Origin: Liquorilactobacillus capillatus DSM 19910
GTDB lineage: Bacteria; Bacillota; Bacilli; Lactobacillales; Lactobacillaceae
Direction: 5' to 3'
DNA: 64,000 nt
Assembly (NCBI RefSeq): GCF_001434915.1
Contig: NZ_AZEF01000027.1
Location: 52,577 to 116,576, forward strand
The first letter of the stretch is position 1, and each line of letters opens with the position of its first letter. The position numbers and the translations under genes were made by a program. The notes below the pieces were generated by a model. It was not told the origin of the DNA and made no database searches. It saw only the letters and a program-made list of their open reading frames with translations. Shown here one piece after another: positions 17,599-25,538 of this stretch.

Positions 17599-17646
17599 AA
17601 ATAAAAACTAAGTGTGATATTTAACAATAACACCTAGTTTTTATTT
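17599..17646. terminator. Bidirectional terminator
   Basis: AAATAAAAACTAAGTGT pairs with the copy ending in CACCTAGTTTTTATTT; it lies between the convergent CHY and VOC genes and overlaps the VOC stop. Confidence 0.8.
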
Positions 17647-18038
17647 GGATATAAAATACTATCCTTAAAGATACCATCACCCCAAATCTCACGTTCACTT
17701 AAAGTAGTTTCAATTAACTCAACCGGCTGATCGTTTAGCAATATCATTGCACAGCTATAGTCTTTAAAAGGGGTATATCTAGGCATAATAATTTGATTTC
17801 CCTGCAGCGATTCATCAAGATTAGTAACTGTAAAAGCAACATGCGTCATTGTTTGAATTCGTTTATCCAAACTTGAATGAGGTCCAAACGCATGAAGTTC
17901 AATTGGCAAACTCAGATTATTAGCTACATCAAGAGAATACATATCATATAATTCACTGTATTTTGTCTCAGGATTATCTCTAATAGTATTTAGTGTAACC
18001 GGCTTTCCAATATGATGAAATTTAATTATATTTTTCAA
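17634..18038 (-). CDS. VOC-like small protein
   Basis: The 134-residue protein starts IIKFHHIGKPV and has THVAFTVTNLDESL and PVELIETTL strands, the signature positions (first-strand His, HVAF strand and Glu of ELIE) of a VOC/glyoxalase fold. It seems to be a small enzyme or binding protein. The function is unknown. Confidence 0.65.
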   Translation of the reverse strand: MKNIIKFHHIGKPVTLNTIRDNPETKYSELYDMYSLDVANNLSLPIELHAFGPHSSLDKRIQTMTHVAFTVTNLDESLQGNQIIMPRYTPFKDYSCAMILLNDQPVELIETTLSEREIWGDGIFKDSILYPNKN

Positions 18039-18164
18039 AATGATAACTCCTTATTATTAAAGTAATATTTAAGCTTATTATAACATTAAGAAATTCACTT
18101 CAAAATGCCTATCAATTAGGTGATTTTGTAACTCAGAGTTCTTATTATTATCAGTTGTATTTAA

Positions 18165-18193
18165 TTGTGAAAAAATCAAGAGTGTTCTAATAT
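18165..18193 (+). promoter_or_regulatory. Promoter of the choloylglycine-hydrolase gene
   Basis: TTGTGA and TAATAT with 17-base spacing, 42 bases before the ATG. Confidence 0.6.
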
Positions 18194-18234
18194 TAAATCG
18201 ACACTAGTGTGCTTTTTTAGAAAGGAATGGTTAC

Positions 18235-19185
18235 ATGTGTACTGCAGTTACTTTTCTTACTAATGATAACATTCATTTTTTAGCTAGAACAATGGATTTC
18301 TCCTTTGAACTAGAGGCGAGGCCAGTCTTCATTCCTCGCAACCACAAGTTCAATTCTTTAGTTGCGGGAACTAAATTTGCCACAAAGTATGGCTTTATTG
18401 GAGCAGGTCGCGATATAGATGGGTTCATTTTCGCAGATGGCTTTAATGAAAAGGGTTTTTCTATTGCGTCCTTATATTTTGAAAAGAACGCAAAATATAG
18501 TACTGTCACAAAAAAAGACTCCTTGAATATTTCGTCAACTGACCTGGTCTCATGGGCACTAGGTAATATTGAATCGGTAGCAGAATTTGAAGAACGGTAT
18601 CATGAACTGAACATTGTTGAAGTGATCAATCCTCTTTTACAAGTTAATGTACCGCTTCATTGGATTATTTCAGATAAAACAGGAGCTACAGGGGTTCTAG
18701 AAATTACAAAAAAAGGAGCTAACTTTTATCGTAATCAAGTTGGTGTAATGACTAATTCACCAGAATTCTCATGGCACATGACCAACCTAAATCATTATGC
18801 GAACCTGCAGCCAACAGAATTTGAACAAAAAAAGTATGGCGATTATGTGACCGTTTCAGATGGTCCAGGTTCTGGAGCCTTGGGACTACCTGGTGATTTT
18901 ACATCTGCTTCCAGGTTTATTAGAACATCTTTTCTAAGACAATATTCCAGTCGCACAAAGGGTGTGAAAAATGGCGTAATCGCTGTACTGCATATATTGA
19001 ATTCAGTTGATATACCCAAGGGTGTTAAGATTACACCAAAAAATGTATCTGATTACACACAATATAAAGGTATCATGGATTTAAATAACTTAACTTATTA
19101 TTTAATGCCATATGAAGATTCCGCACTGACGAAAGTTGATCTAACAAAACAACTTTTAGAGCAAGCGAAGGTAATAACTTTTTAA
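18235..19185 (+). CDS. Choloylglycine hydrolase family (penicillin V acylase-like or bile-salt hydrolase)
   Basis: The 316-residue Ntn-hydrolase has the nucleophile Cys2 exposed after Met removal, with Arg18 and Asp21 (FLARTMDF), Asn174 (MTNSP) and Arg226/Arg229 (SASRFIR), the full catalytic set. The family cleaves linear amides: conjugated bile salts, penicillin V or acyl-homoserine lactones. The LYFEKN segment around residue 81 has Tyr where bile-salt hydrolases usually have Asn, so a penicillin-acylase-like specificity seems likelier. That choice is inference. AAAGGA precedes the ATG. Confidence 0.87.
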   Translation: MCTAVTFLTNDNIHFLARTMDFSFELEARPVFIPRNHKFNSLVAGTKFATKYGFIGAGRDIDGFIFADGFNEKGFSIASLYFEKNAKYSTVTKKDSLNISSTDLVSWALGNIESVAEFEERYHELNIVEVINPLLQVNVPLHWIISDKTGATGVLEITKKGANFYRNQVGVMTNSPEFSWHMTNLNHYANLQPTEFEQKKYGDYVTVSDGPGSGALGLPGDFTSASRFIRTSFLRQYSSRTKGVKNGVIAVLHILNSVDIPKGVKITPKNVSDYTQYKGIMDLNNLTYYLMPYEDSALTKVDLTKQLLEQAKVITF

Positions 19186-19234
19186 ACAAGTTTGCGCGTA
19201 AAAAGATAGACCACTAAATACAATGTCCAGTTGA

Positions 19235-19339
19235 ATGGAACACATCACTTCCATTGACCTTGAAAATTTACCTAATAATCAAGGTGAAGTCAAAATCGGC
19301 TATGGATTAGGGCAAGCTTTTAAACACAGAAAACAATAG
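19235..19339 (+). other. Short ORF of uncertain status
   Basis: A 34-codon frame from ATG 19235 reads MEHITSIDLENLPNNQGEVK then IGYGLGQAFKHRKQ. A terminator directly follows, but there is no convincing ribosome site. It may be the tail of a lost gene. Confidence 0.3.
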
Positions 19340-19346
19340 TAAATCT

Positions 19347-19376
19347 AATTGTCCTCATAAAGAGGGCAATTTTTTG
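19347..19376 (+). terminator. Intrinsic terminator
   Basis: ATTGTCCTC / GAGGGCAAT stem with loop ATAAA, then TTTTTTG. It likely ends the choloylglycine hydrolase transcript. Confidence 0.85.
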
Positions 19377-19507
19377 TTATGTATATATTGGTGTAACTAT
19401 CATTAAAACTAGATTTGTATAATGCGATTAATATTGCTGTATATCCTAAACGTCACTGATATTCTATGATATAATGACAAAATGTCATGTTGTTAGGAGA
19501 ATACCTT

Positions 19508-19996
19508 ATGATCAAAATAACTAAAGTTGTGTTAGATGATCTACTATTATTACAAAAATTAAGTATTCGCTCGTACAAGGAAGCTTTTTATAGTTTAATA
19601 AATCACAATGATGTGGATTCCTATGTAGATCAAGTATACGAACTAGCTAGCTTAAAGGCTGAATTAACTGACCCTGCAAATGATTTCTATTTTCTAAAAG
19701 CGGGGGACAAACTTTGCGGCTATTTAAAATTAACGCTAGAAAACGATTCTTTAGAACTCAGTAGGATATACATGTTGAATGGTTTCAAAGGACTAGGAGT
19801 TGGTTCTTTTGCGGTAGAGAAGACTGAAGAAATTGCTCAAAGAAATAACTTGCATAAACTAGTCTTGGGTGTTCTAGCTATAAATACACCTGCCATATCT
19901 TTTTATCTGCATAAGGGCTTCGTAAAATACTCAGAGACATCAGTGAAGATAGGCCATGATTCTTTCAAACTATTATTAATGGACAAAGAGATTTAA
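19508..19996 (+). CDS. GNAT-family N-acetyltransferase
   Basis: The 162-residue acetyltransferase has the CoA-binding motif FKGLGVGSFAVEKT (about residues 95-108) and the C-terminal strand AINTPAISFYLHKGFVKY, as in SpeG/RimI-like GNATs. The ATG at 19508 is selected over an upstream one at 19487 because AGGAGA lies seven bases before it. Confidence 0.85.
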   Translation: MIKITKVVLDDLLLLQKLSIRSYKEAFYSLINHNDVDSYVDQVYELASLKAELTDPANDFYFLKAGDKLCGYLKLTLENDSLELSRIYMLNGFKGLGVGSFAVEKTEEIAQRNNLHKLVLGVLAINTPAISFYLHKGFVKYSETSVKIGHDSFKLLLMDKEI

Positions 19997-20215
19997 TTAA
20001 ATAGTGAAAATAATTATTGATACATATAGAAAAGGCTGCAGCTCAAATGTCTGAAAGTTTGTAGCGAGGAGAGACCTCGATATTCACCGTATCAAAACGC
20101 AAAGTTAAAGATCATTTTTATTATGCCTTTAAATTTAAAATAACGATAATAAACTTTGTATTCTAAGGTAAGGGTAGTTACTAACCTTTTGTTACAAAAA
20201 AACTATCAATATTAG
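19997..20215. other. Non-coding gap before the leader
   Basis: Contains a short hairpin CGAGGAGAGACCTCG near 20075 and an imperfect stem at about 20166-20190 (AGGGTAGTTACTAACCTTTT) that may end the GNAT transcript. No gene is seen. Confidence 0.5.
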
Positions 20216-20244
20216 TTGACAGTTGTGTCTTAAACAATTAACCT
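20216..20244 (+). promoter_or_regulatory. Promoter of the leader-oppA unit
   Basis: Consensus TTGACA (20216-20221), 17 bases, then TAACCT. The predicted start near 20251 leaves about 30 bases before the leader-peptide ATG. Confidence 0.6.
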
Positions 20245-20281
20245 AAGAGTAACATTAATATCTTCGAAAGGGGTTTCTGTT

Positions 20282-20389
20282 ATGATTTACACTCAAAGCT
20301 TAACAATGGTAAATTGTTGTTCATGTTGTAAAAATTACAACATGCTATTTGATGTGTCGGTCGTGCAACAGGAAAACTCTATTAACTAA
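20282..20389 (+). CDS. Putative cysteine-rich leader peptide (35 aa)
   Basis: GAAAGGGG lies nine bases before the ATG. The frame has Cys codons at positions 12, 13, 15 and 16 (NCCSCCK), all TGT, and stops at TAA 20387. A terminator starts 26 bases after the stop, and the oppA gene follows. The Cys run itself folds into a perfect 10-bp hairpin (20322-20344). This arrangement fits a translated attenuator: stalling at Cys codons when charged tRNA-Cys is scarce would prevent the terminator and switch on oppA. A small metal-binding peptide is the alternative. I know of no described counterpart. Confidence 0.55.
   Translation: MIYTQSLTMVNCCSCCKNYNMLFDVSVVQQENSIN
20322..20344 (+). promoter_or_regulatory. 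Hairpin formed by the Cys codons
   Basis: CATGTTGTAA (20322-20331) and TTACAACATG (20335-20344) are perfect inverted 10-mers with a 3-base loop. A ribosome translating or stalled at codons 12-16 would unwind it. Confidence 0.6.
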
Positions 20390-20414
20390 AAATAATTTTT
20401 TAGCTTATGATAGG

Positions 20415-20446
20415 GCCCTCGGTCACAAACTGACCGAGGGCTTTTT
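20415..20446 (+). terminator. Attenuator terminator upstream of oppA
   Basis: GCCCTCGGTCA (20415-20425) and TGACCGAGGGC (20431-20441) form a perfect 11-bp stem with a 5-base loop, followed by TTTTT. A copy of the stem hexamer TCGGTC at 20357-20362 could compete for the right arm. Confidence 0.9.
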
Positions 20447-20490
20447 GAATATATTTAATGATCAGCTTTAATTAAAGAGGGGGCAATCTT

Positions 20491-22104
20491 ATGAAAAAAA
20501 GGTTATTAGCTTTAACTGGGGTCGCATTAACAAGCATGGTAATGATGGCTGCGTGCGGAAGAAATAGTTCATCTGGTAAGTCAAAGCAGGTTCTAACAGT
20601 CGCAACCAATGCTGAAATGGCGACCTTGAGTACCACAAAATACAGTGATACTACTAGTTTAGAAGCTTTACAAAATTCATTTGAAGGATTATATCGGTTT
20701 AATACAAAGAATAAGCCAGTCCTAGCCGGTGCTTCAAATGTTTCAGTTAGCCAAGATCAAAAAACTTATACGTTTGATTTACGTAAAACCGCTAAATGGT
20801 CAAATGGTGACCCAGTAACAGCCACCGATTACGTGTATGCTTGGCAGAAGATGGTTGACCCTGCAACAGCATCACCAAACTCGCAACGGTTTCAACCAAT
20901 TAAAAATGGAACTCAAATTGCTGACGGAAAGCTTCCCGTTAAAGATCTTGGAATCAAAGCTATTGGAACATATAAATTACAAGTTACACTGGAATCTCCT
21001 ATCAGTTATTTCTCTGAATTAATGACTGGAGCTCCATTTTACCCACAAAATAAAAAAATTGTTGAAAAATACGGAAATGACTATGGAACTTCAGCTGCTA
21101 AAACTGTCTACAACGGACCTTTTGTTGTTAAAGACTGGTCTGGTACTAATCTTAAATGGGCCTATGTTAGAAATAAAAACTACTGGGATAAAAAAGATAT
21201 TAAACTGCAAAAAGTTAACGTTCAGGTCGTTAAGGATCCATCGACAGCAGGTAAGCTCTATCAAACTGACAAATTGGATTATGCAATGCTGACTACAGAT
21301 TACATAAAACAATATGAGCACACCGATGGGTACCATTCCAAAACAATTCCGCTCATTGGCTATATGTCATTTAATGTCCGTCGCAAAGCAACCGCTAATG
21401 TTCATTTCCGTAAAGCGATCGCTCTGGCATTTAATAAGAACTCACTCGTTAAAGACATTCTCCACGTTGGTTCGCCGTTAAATGGCATCGTACCAAAGGA
21501 ATTTGCATTTAACTCTAAAACAAGCAATGATTACCGCCAAGATGCTGGTAACATGTTAACTTATAATTTAAAGGATGCACGGAAAGAATGGACAGAAGCT
21601 AAAAAAGAACTTGGCAGTAATAAGATCAATATTCAACTGTTGACTTCCGATACGACTGATTCTAAACAAATTGGTGAATATTTACAAAGTCAGTTAGAGA
21701 CAAATCTGCCAGGGTTATCGGTTAGCTTGCAGTCAATTCCGTTAAAATCTCGCTTAGCAGCAACTACTGCGCATAATTATGATATTGTCTACGGAACCTG
21801 GCAGCCAGATTACGCTGATCCGGTTAACTTCATTAGTGATGGAGGACAATATCATATAAATGACGATTATAACAATAGCAATTTCCGTAATTTGTTAGAT
21901 AAAGCTGCCACAACCTATGCCACTGATCCAGTTAGACGCTGGTCAACTTTGATTGAGGCAGAAAAACAATTATTGCAAAAAGATGCCTTTACAGCGCCTG
22001 TTTATCAGGGTGGCATGTCCTACTTACTGAAGAGCAAAGTCAAAGGTTTGCAGATTTCACCATATGGAACCGTGCTGTTCTATCGGAACGCAAGCATTAA
22101 GTAA
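20491..22104 (+). CDS. oppA: Peptide-binding lipoprotein of ABC transporter (OppA-like, orphan)
   Basis: The 537-residue SBP_bac_5 protein has a lipoprotein signal: KK-R, a hydrophobic helix, and the lipobox MAAC with lipidated Cys22, then a Ser-rich linker. The body shows the family motifs: LRKTAKWSNGDPVTATDYVYAW (about residues 95-116) and NVRRKATANVHFRKAIALAF. It captures oligopeptides at the cell surface and would hand them to Opp permeases, none of which are encoded here. It starts after AGAGGGGG. Expression is predicted to pass through the Cys-codon leader and terminator upstream. Confidence 0.93.
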   Translation: MKKRLLALTGVALTSMVMMAACGRNSSSGKSKQVLTVATNAEMATLSTTKYSDTTSLEALQNSFEGLYRFNTKNKPVLAGASNVSVSQDQKTYTFDLRKTAKWSNGDPVTATDYVYAWQKMVDPATASPNSQRFQPIKNGTQIADGKLPVKDLGIKAIGTYKLQVTLESPISYFSELMTGAPFYPQNKKIVEKYGNDYGTSAAKTVYNGPFVVKDWSGTNLKWAYVRNKNYWDKKDIKLQKVNVQVVKDPSTAGKLYQTDKLDYAMLTTDYIKQYEHTDGYHSKTIPLIGYMSFNVRRKATANVHFRKAIALAFNKNSLVKDILHVGSPLNGIVPKEFAFNSKTSNDYRQDAGNMLTYNLKDARKEWTEAKKELGSNKINIQLLTSDTTDSKQIGEYLQSQLETNLPGLSVSLQSIPLKSRLAATTAHNYDIVYGTWQPDYADPVNFISDGGQYHINDDYNNSNFRNLLDKAATTYATDPVRRWSTLIEAEKQLLQKDAFTAPVYQGGMSYLLKSKVKGLQISPYGTVLFYRNASIK

Positions 22105-22172
22105 AAAAAAGATTGTTAGCTTGGGTTGAAATTTAAAAAATGCAGCAAATATTCAATTATAGGTACAGTTTA

Positions 22173-22204
22173 AAAAATCGTTCTGTAAAAGGGCGATTTT
22201 TTCG
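22173..22204 (+). terminator. oppA terminator
   Basis: AAAAAATCG / CGATTTTTT form the ends of an imperfect stem with a GTAAAAG loop, followed by TTCG. It lies 70 bases past the oppA stop. Confidence 0.75.
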
Positions 22205-22250
22205 TTTGAATTTAAAATTATAGTAAAACTTATTTTTGTAAAATAAGTTT

Positions 22251-22643
22251 AAAGTTTTGTTTGACGAAGCTCAAAAGGCTGCTATAGGTTCTACAGTTAT
22301 TAATTTCGGAAATTACGATGAAAAAAATACCAAACTATTCATACGTCGAAGTAGCTGTGAAAATAACACTTTTATTTAATAGTAATGCAGTGGATTTTGT
22401 GATTACTGGTTATACTTCTGGTCAAGGAATGATGATTGCTTGTAATTCCGCGCGAAGATTGTGTGTGGATACATCCCTACACCTCATGATGCAAAGAGAA
22501 AGCAAGAAAATACAAAAATTTTCAAAGAATTAAGTATGATAGCTAAAATTAATTTTATGGATATCTTAGAACAATTAAGAAAAACATTTCTTGCTAACGT
22601 TTTATCCAATGACACAGGCATTAATTATATTTGCAGTAAATAA
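22251..22643 (+). pseudogene. RpiB/LacAB-type isomerase-like gene, frameshifted
   Basis: One frame reads KVLFDEAQKAAIGSTVINFG, a second NAVDFVITGYTSGQGMMIACNS, and a third CGYIPTPHDA onward. Together they follow the order of an RpiB-like protein with at least two frameshifts. The middle segment matches the intact homologue at 31169 (KIDYFLTGCSSGLGMQIACNA). There is no plausible ribosome site. It is decayed. Confidence 0.7.
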
Positions 22644-22816
22644 AATATGTTATTAGAACCGCTGTTATAGAGGAGCAAAAAATAATAGAACAACTAAGTT
22701 CTGCGATGAATTCTTTGCCTTTAATCACTACGGGTATACTGCCCCCAGCTGAGGATATGTTTTTAGTAAATGAGCTTAATTTAAAGCAAAAGTATCTTCT
22801 TGAAAATATCTTTATA
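22644..22816. other. Unrecognised C-terminal-like reading frame
   Basis: An open frame ends in SLPLITTGILPPAEDMFLVN then ELNLKQKYLLENIFILLS before the TAA near 22828. No start codon with a ribosome site supports it, so it is probably a remnant. Confidence 0.3.
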
Positions 22817-22869
22817 CTTCTCTCTTAATGAATTGTGCTATAATTAAGCACAATTTATTAAGAGAGAAG
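22817..22869. promoter_or_regulatory. Very long dyad containing the rrf2 promoter and ribosome site
   Basis: Positions 22817-22838 and 22848-22869 are inverted complements over 22 positions (21 Watson-Crick, one G-T) around a 9-base centre. The inner half-sites are AATTGTGC / GCACAATT, and the outer ones CTTCTCTCTTAAT / its complement. The centre contains TATAAT (22839-22844) and the right arm contains GAGAGAAG of the ribosome site. Autoregulation by Rrf2 is the obvious inference. Confidence 0.75.
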
Positions 22870-22876
22870 GAGTATT

Positions 22877-23299
22877 ATGGCTAACACACAGTTAAGTGAT
22901 GCAACACATATTTTAGTCTATATTGCACTGCATGAAAATGAAATAAACAACAGTGACAAAATTGCCAAAAGTATCAATACAGATCCTACTATGGTCCGAA
23001 GAATTATGTCGAAGCTAAGAAAAGCCAAGCTTTTAGGTTCAACTCAAGGAATTGCACGCCCTAGAATTTTACGTCCACTATTTAGAATCACGTTGAAAGA
23101 TGTTTATTTAGCTGTTACAACAAAACGTTTTTTCCTAAACGTTGATTACAAAACATCTAGTACTTGTAAAGTTGGCTCACTAATTCCTGAAGTTATGTCG
23201 CAATATTTTCGTGAATTTCAAAGCAATGCAGAAGCTAAACTTGATAAAATTACAATACAGAACATAGTAGATGATATCATATTTTTACAAATAAAATAA
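22877..23299 (+). CDS. Rrf2-family transcriptional regulator
   Basis: The 140-residue protein has an Rrf2 winged helix (residues 5-60, DKIAKSINTDPTMVRRIMSKLRKAKLL). It holds only one cysteine (Cys97), so it lacks the three-Cys iron-sulfur site of IscR and NsrR and more resembles YwnA-like Rrf2 proteins. GAGAAGGAG precedes the ATG. Pyruvate oxidase follows 102 bases downstream with its own promoter, so control of that gene is plausible. Confidence 0.85.
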   Translation: MANTQLSDATHILVYIALHENEINNSDKIAKSINTDPTMVRRIMSKLRKAKLLGSTQGIARPRILRPLFRITLKDVYLAVTTKRFFLNVDYKTSSTCKVGSLIPEVMSQYFREFQSNAEAKLDKITIQNIVDDIIFLQIK

Positions 23300-23318
23300 A
23301 ACTTATTTTTGGTAAGCT

Positions 23319-23376
23319 TTGACATCGGTGTAAGGCAGCTCTATCATATAGATGTGCTTTTAAAAAATACATCTAT
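23319..23376 (+). promoter_or_regulatory. Promoter and dyad of the pyruvate oxidase gene
   Basis: TTGACA (23319-23324), 17 bases, TATCAT (23342-23347). Directly after it, ATAGATGT (23348-23355) and ACATCTAT (23369-23376) form an inverted repeat at the likely transcription start. Confidence 0.65.
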
Positions 23377-23401
23377 TAAAAACAATTTGGGGATAATTTA
23401 T

Positions 23402-25169
23402 TTGAGAAAGATTAAAGCAGGTCATGCATTGGCAAAGATTCTAACAAGTTGGGATGTTGATCATCTTTATGGAATTACTGCCGATTCAATAAATAATACA
23501 GTTGATGGTTTCTACCAAGAAAAAGAAAAATTAAAATATATCCAAGTTCGCCACGAAGAAGTTGGTGCTTTAGCTGCCGCAGCTGACGCTAAACTGACTG
23601 GAACGATTGGTGTAACTTTTGGGTCTGCCGGTCCTGGAGCCGTTCATTTATTAAACGGTTTATATGACGCTAAAATGGATCGGGTTCCAGTTCTAGCAAT
23701 TGTAGGTCAATCTGCAACAGGAGTTATGAACACAAATTTCTTCCAAGAAATGAATCAAGATCCTATTTTTGCTGATGTCGCAGATTTCCACAAACAAGTA
23801 ACCACCGCAGAACAGATCCCATACGTTGTTGATGAAGCTATTCGTGCAGCTTATGCTTCTCATTCTGTTTCAGTCGTTATTGTTCCAGATGATCTTTCAG
23901 GCCAAGAAATTCAATTTAATGGTTTCAAAACGGCTCCGCTAAAAAACATTTCCAATTCAACTTTAAAGCCGCAAGTGCAAGATATGCTAAAAGTTGAAGA
24001 AGCACTTAAGGACGCTTCGCGTCCAATATTGTGGGTTGTTAAAGGGGTCTTTGGTGCTCAAAGTGAAATTACGGCTATTTCTGAAAAATTCAGTTTACCA
24101 GTTTTATCAACAGCACCTGCTACTGGTGTAATGCCAACTGATCATCCAAATTTTATGGGATCCCGTGGCCGCCTCGGAACAAAACCAGGATTTGAGGTTT
24201 CACAAGAAGCGGATCTTGTTTTATTTGTAGGAACTAATTTTCCATTTGCAAGATACTTACCGAGAAATATTAAATTTATTCAAGTCAATAATAATTTAGC
24301 TGATTTGGGGAAACAGCGAGACGCAGACATTACCGTCCTCGCAGATGCAAAACTCTTTTTACAAGAATTACTAAAAGCTGATTTTTCACTTAGACCCACT
24401 AAATTCTTAAAAGCTGCTCAATTAGATAAAAGTAACTGGGATCATTGGTTGAATAAAATAGCTGGATGATGCAGAAGGACTTAGTGCTGAAGGCGTAATG
24501 CGAGCCGTAAGTGAGAATTCTACTGATGATGCTGTTTTTGGTTTAGATGTCGGCAATAACACTGAATGGGCTCTTCGACAACTGCCGTTAAATAAACACC
24601 AGAAACTAACCATGTCGGCATGGTATGGCACAATGGGATTTGGTCTCCCTGCAGGGTTAGCAGCTAAGCTTAGTTTCCCTGATAAACAAGTTTGGAATAT
24701 TTCTGGTGATGGTGGTTATGCGATGGTAATGCCTGACCTGCTAACTGAAGTAAAATATCACCTTCCTGTAATTAATATCGTCTTAGAAAACAAAGTATTA
24801 GGATTTATTCAACACGAAAAAATACTTGCTAACCAGGCTCCCTATGGTATTGACCTTATTGGAGCCGACTGGGCTAAAATAGCGGAAAACATGGGAGCCA
24901 TCGGTTTTAAAGTCGCAAATTTAGCAGATTTAAAAAAAGCTATGACTAAAATTACTGATCTTCAACACCAAGGAAATCAATTACCAATAGTAATTGATGC
25001 AAAAATAAAAAATGTTGATCCAATTGACACAAGTTTTATGCCTCTTGACCCAGAAAAATTTGATAAAGAAACAATTATGCAATATCGTAAACAATATGCA
25101 ATTAGTGAAAAAGATCAACCAGCTTTTAAAAAGCTTGTAGAGCTAGTCTTAAAGAGCGAAAACTATTAA
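23402..25169 (+). pseudogene. Pyruvate oxidase with a +1 frameshift
   Basis: Two abutting frames form one TPP-dependent pyruvate oxidase. The first has the cofactor Glu in VRHEEVGALAAAAD, GSAGPGAVHLLNG and the central FAD-binding domain, to SNWDHWLNKIAG, TGA at 24467. The second, one base on, has DDAEGLSAEGVMRAVSE, then GDGGYAMVMPDLL with the TPP Mg site, to 25169. Intact it would be about 590 residues and turn pyruvate, phosphate and O2 into acetyl phosphate, CO2 and H2O2. The start is TTG 23402 after GGGGA. Whether the frameshift is a mutation, an assembly error or recoding is not decidable here. Confidence 0.88.
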
Positions 25170-25538
25170 AAGCAGTATATCTTCTGATTCTCAAAGAGAA
25201 ACACATCTTTTTATCGTGTTTCTCATACATAGAATTATCAAAGAACGTTGATTATTATCTAACAAGAATAAAAAATCTTAAATTATGTTTTTAGTACTAT
25301 TACATTTAAATTTAAAAGGAAAGTATTTATAAATTTTAAAAGTAAAATACTCAAATAAGAATACTGCTTTAAAAAAGCGCAAAATAAAAAGTTAAATATA
25401 CATGATCCCGTTTTTATGTTCCGCATTGTAAAAAATTACTAATAGTAGGACCAATTTGATAAGTTTTAATTTTTTATTGCGTTAGAGTTAACTCCAACTG
25501 GTATATTATATGTATTCTAAGAAGATGGGGTAATGCTG
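25170..25538. other. AT-rich gap, only a weak hairpin
   Basis: GAGAAACAC / GTGTTTCTC (25196-25204, 25216-25224) form a 9-bp hairpin without a T-run just after the oxidase, possibly its terminator. The rest shows nothing. Confidence 0.5.

Noticed and set aside
20020-20110. Possible riboswitch or T-box upstream of oppA
   Set aside because: No T-box AGGGTGGNACCGCG element or other riboswitch core that I know. The promoter lies downstream of this stretch, so it is not in the oppA transcript.
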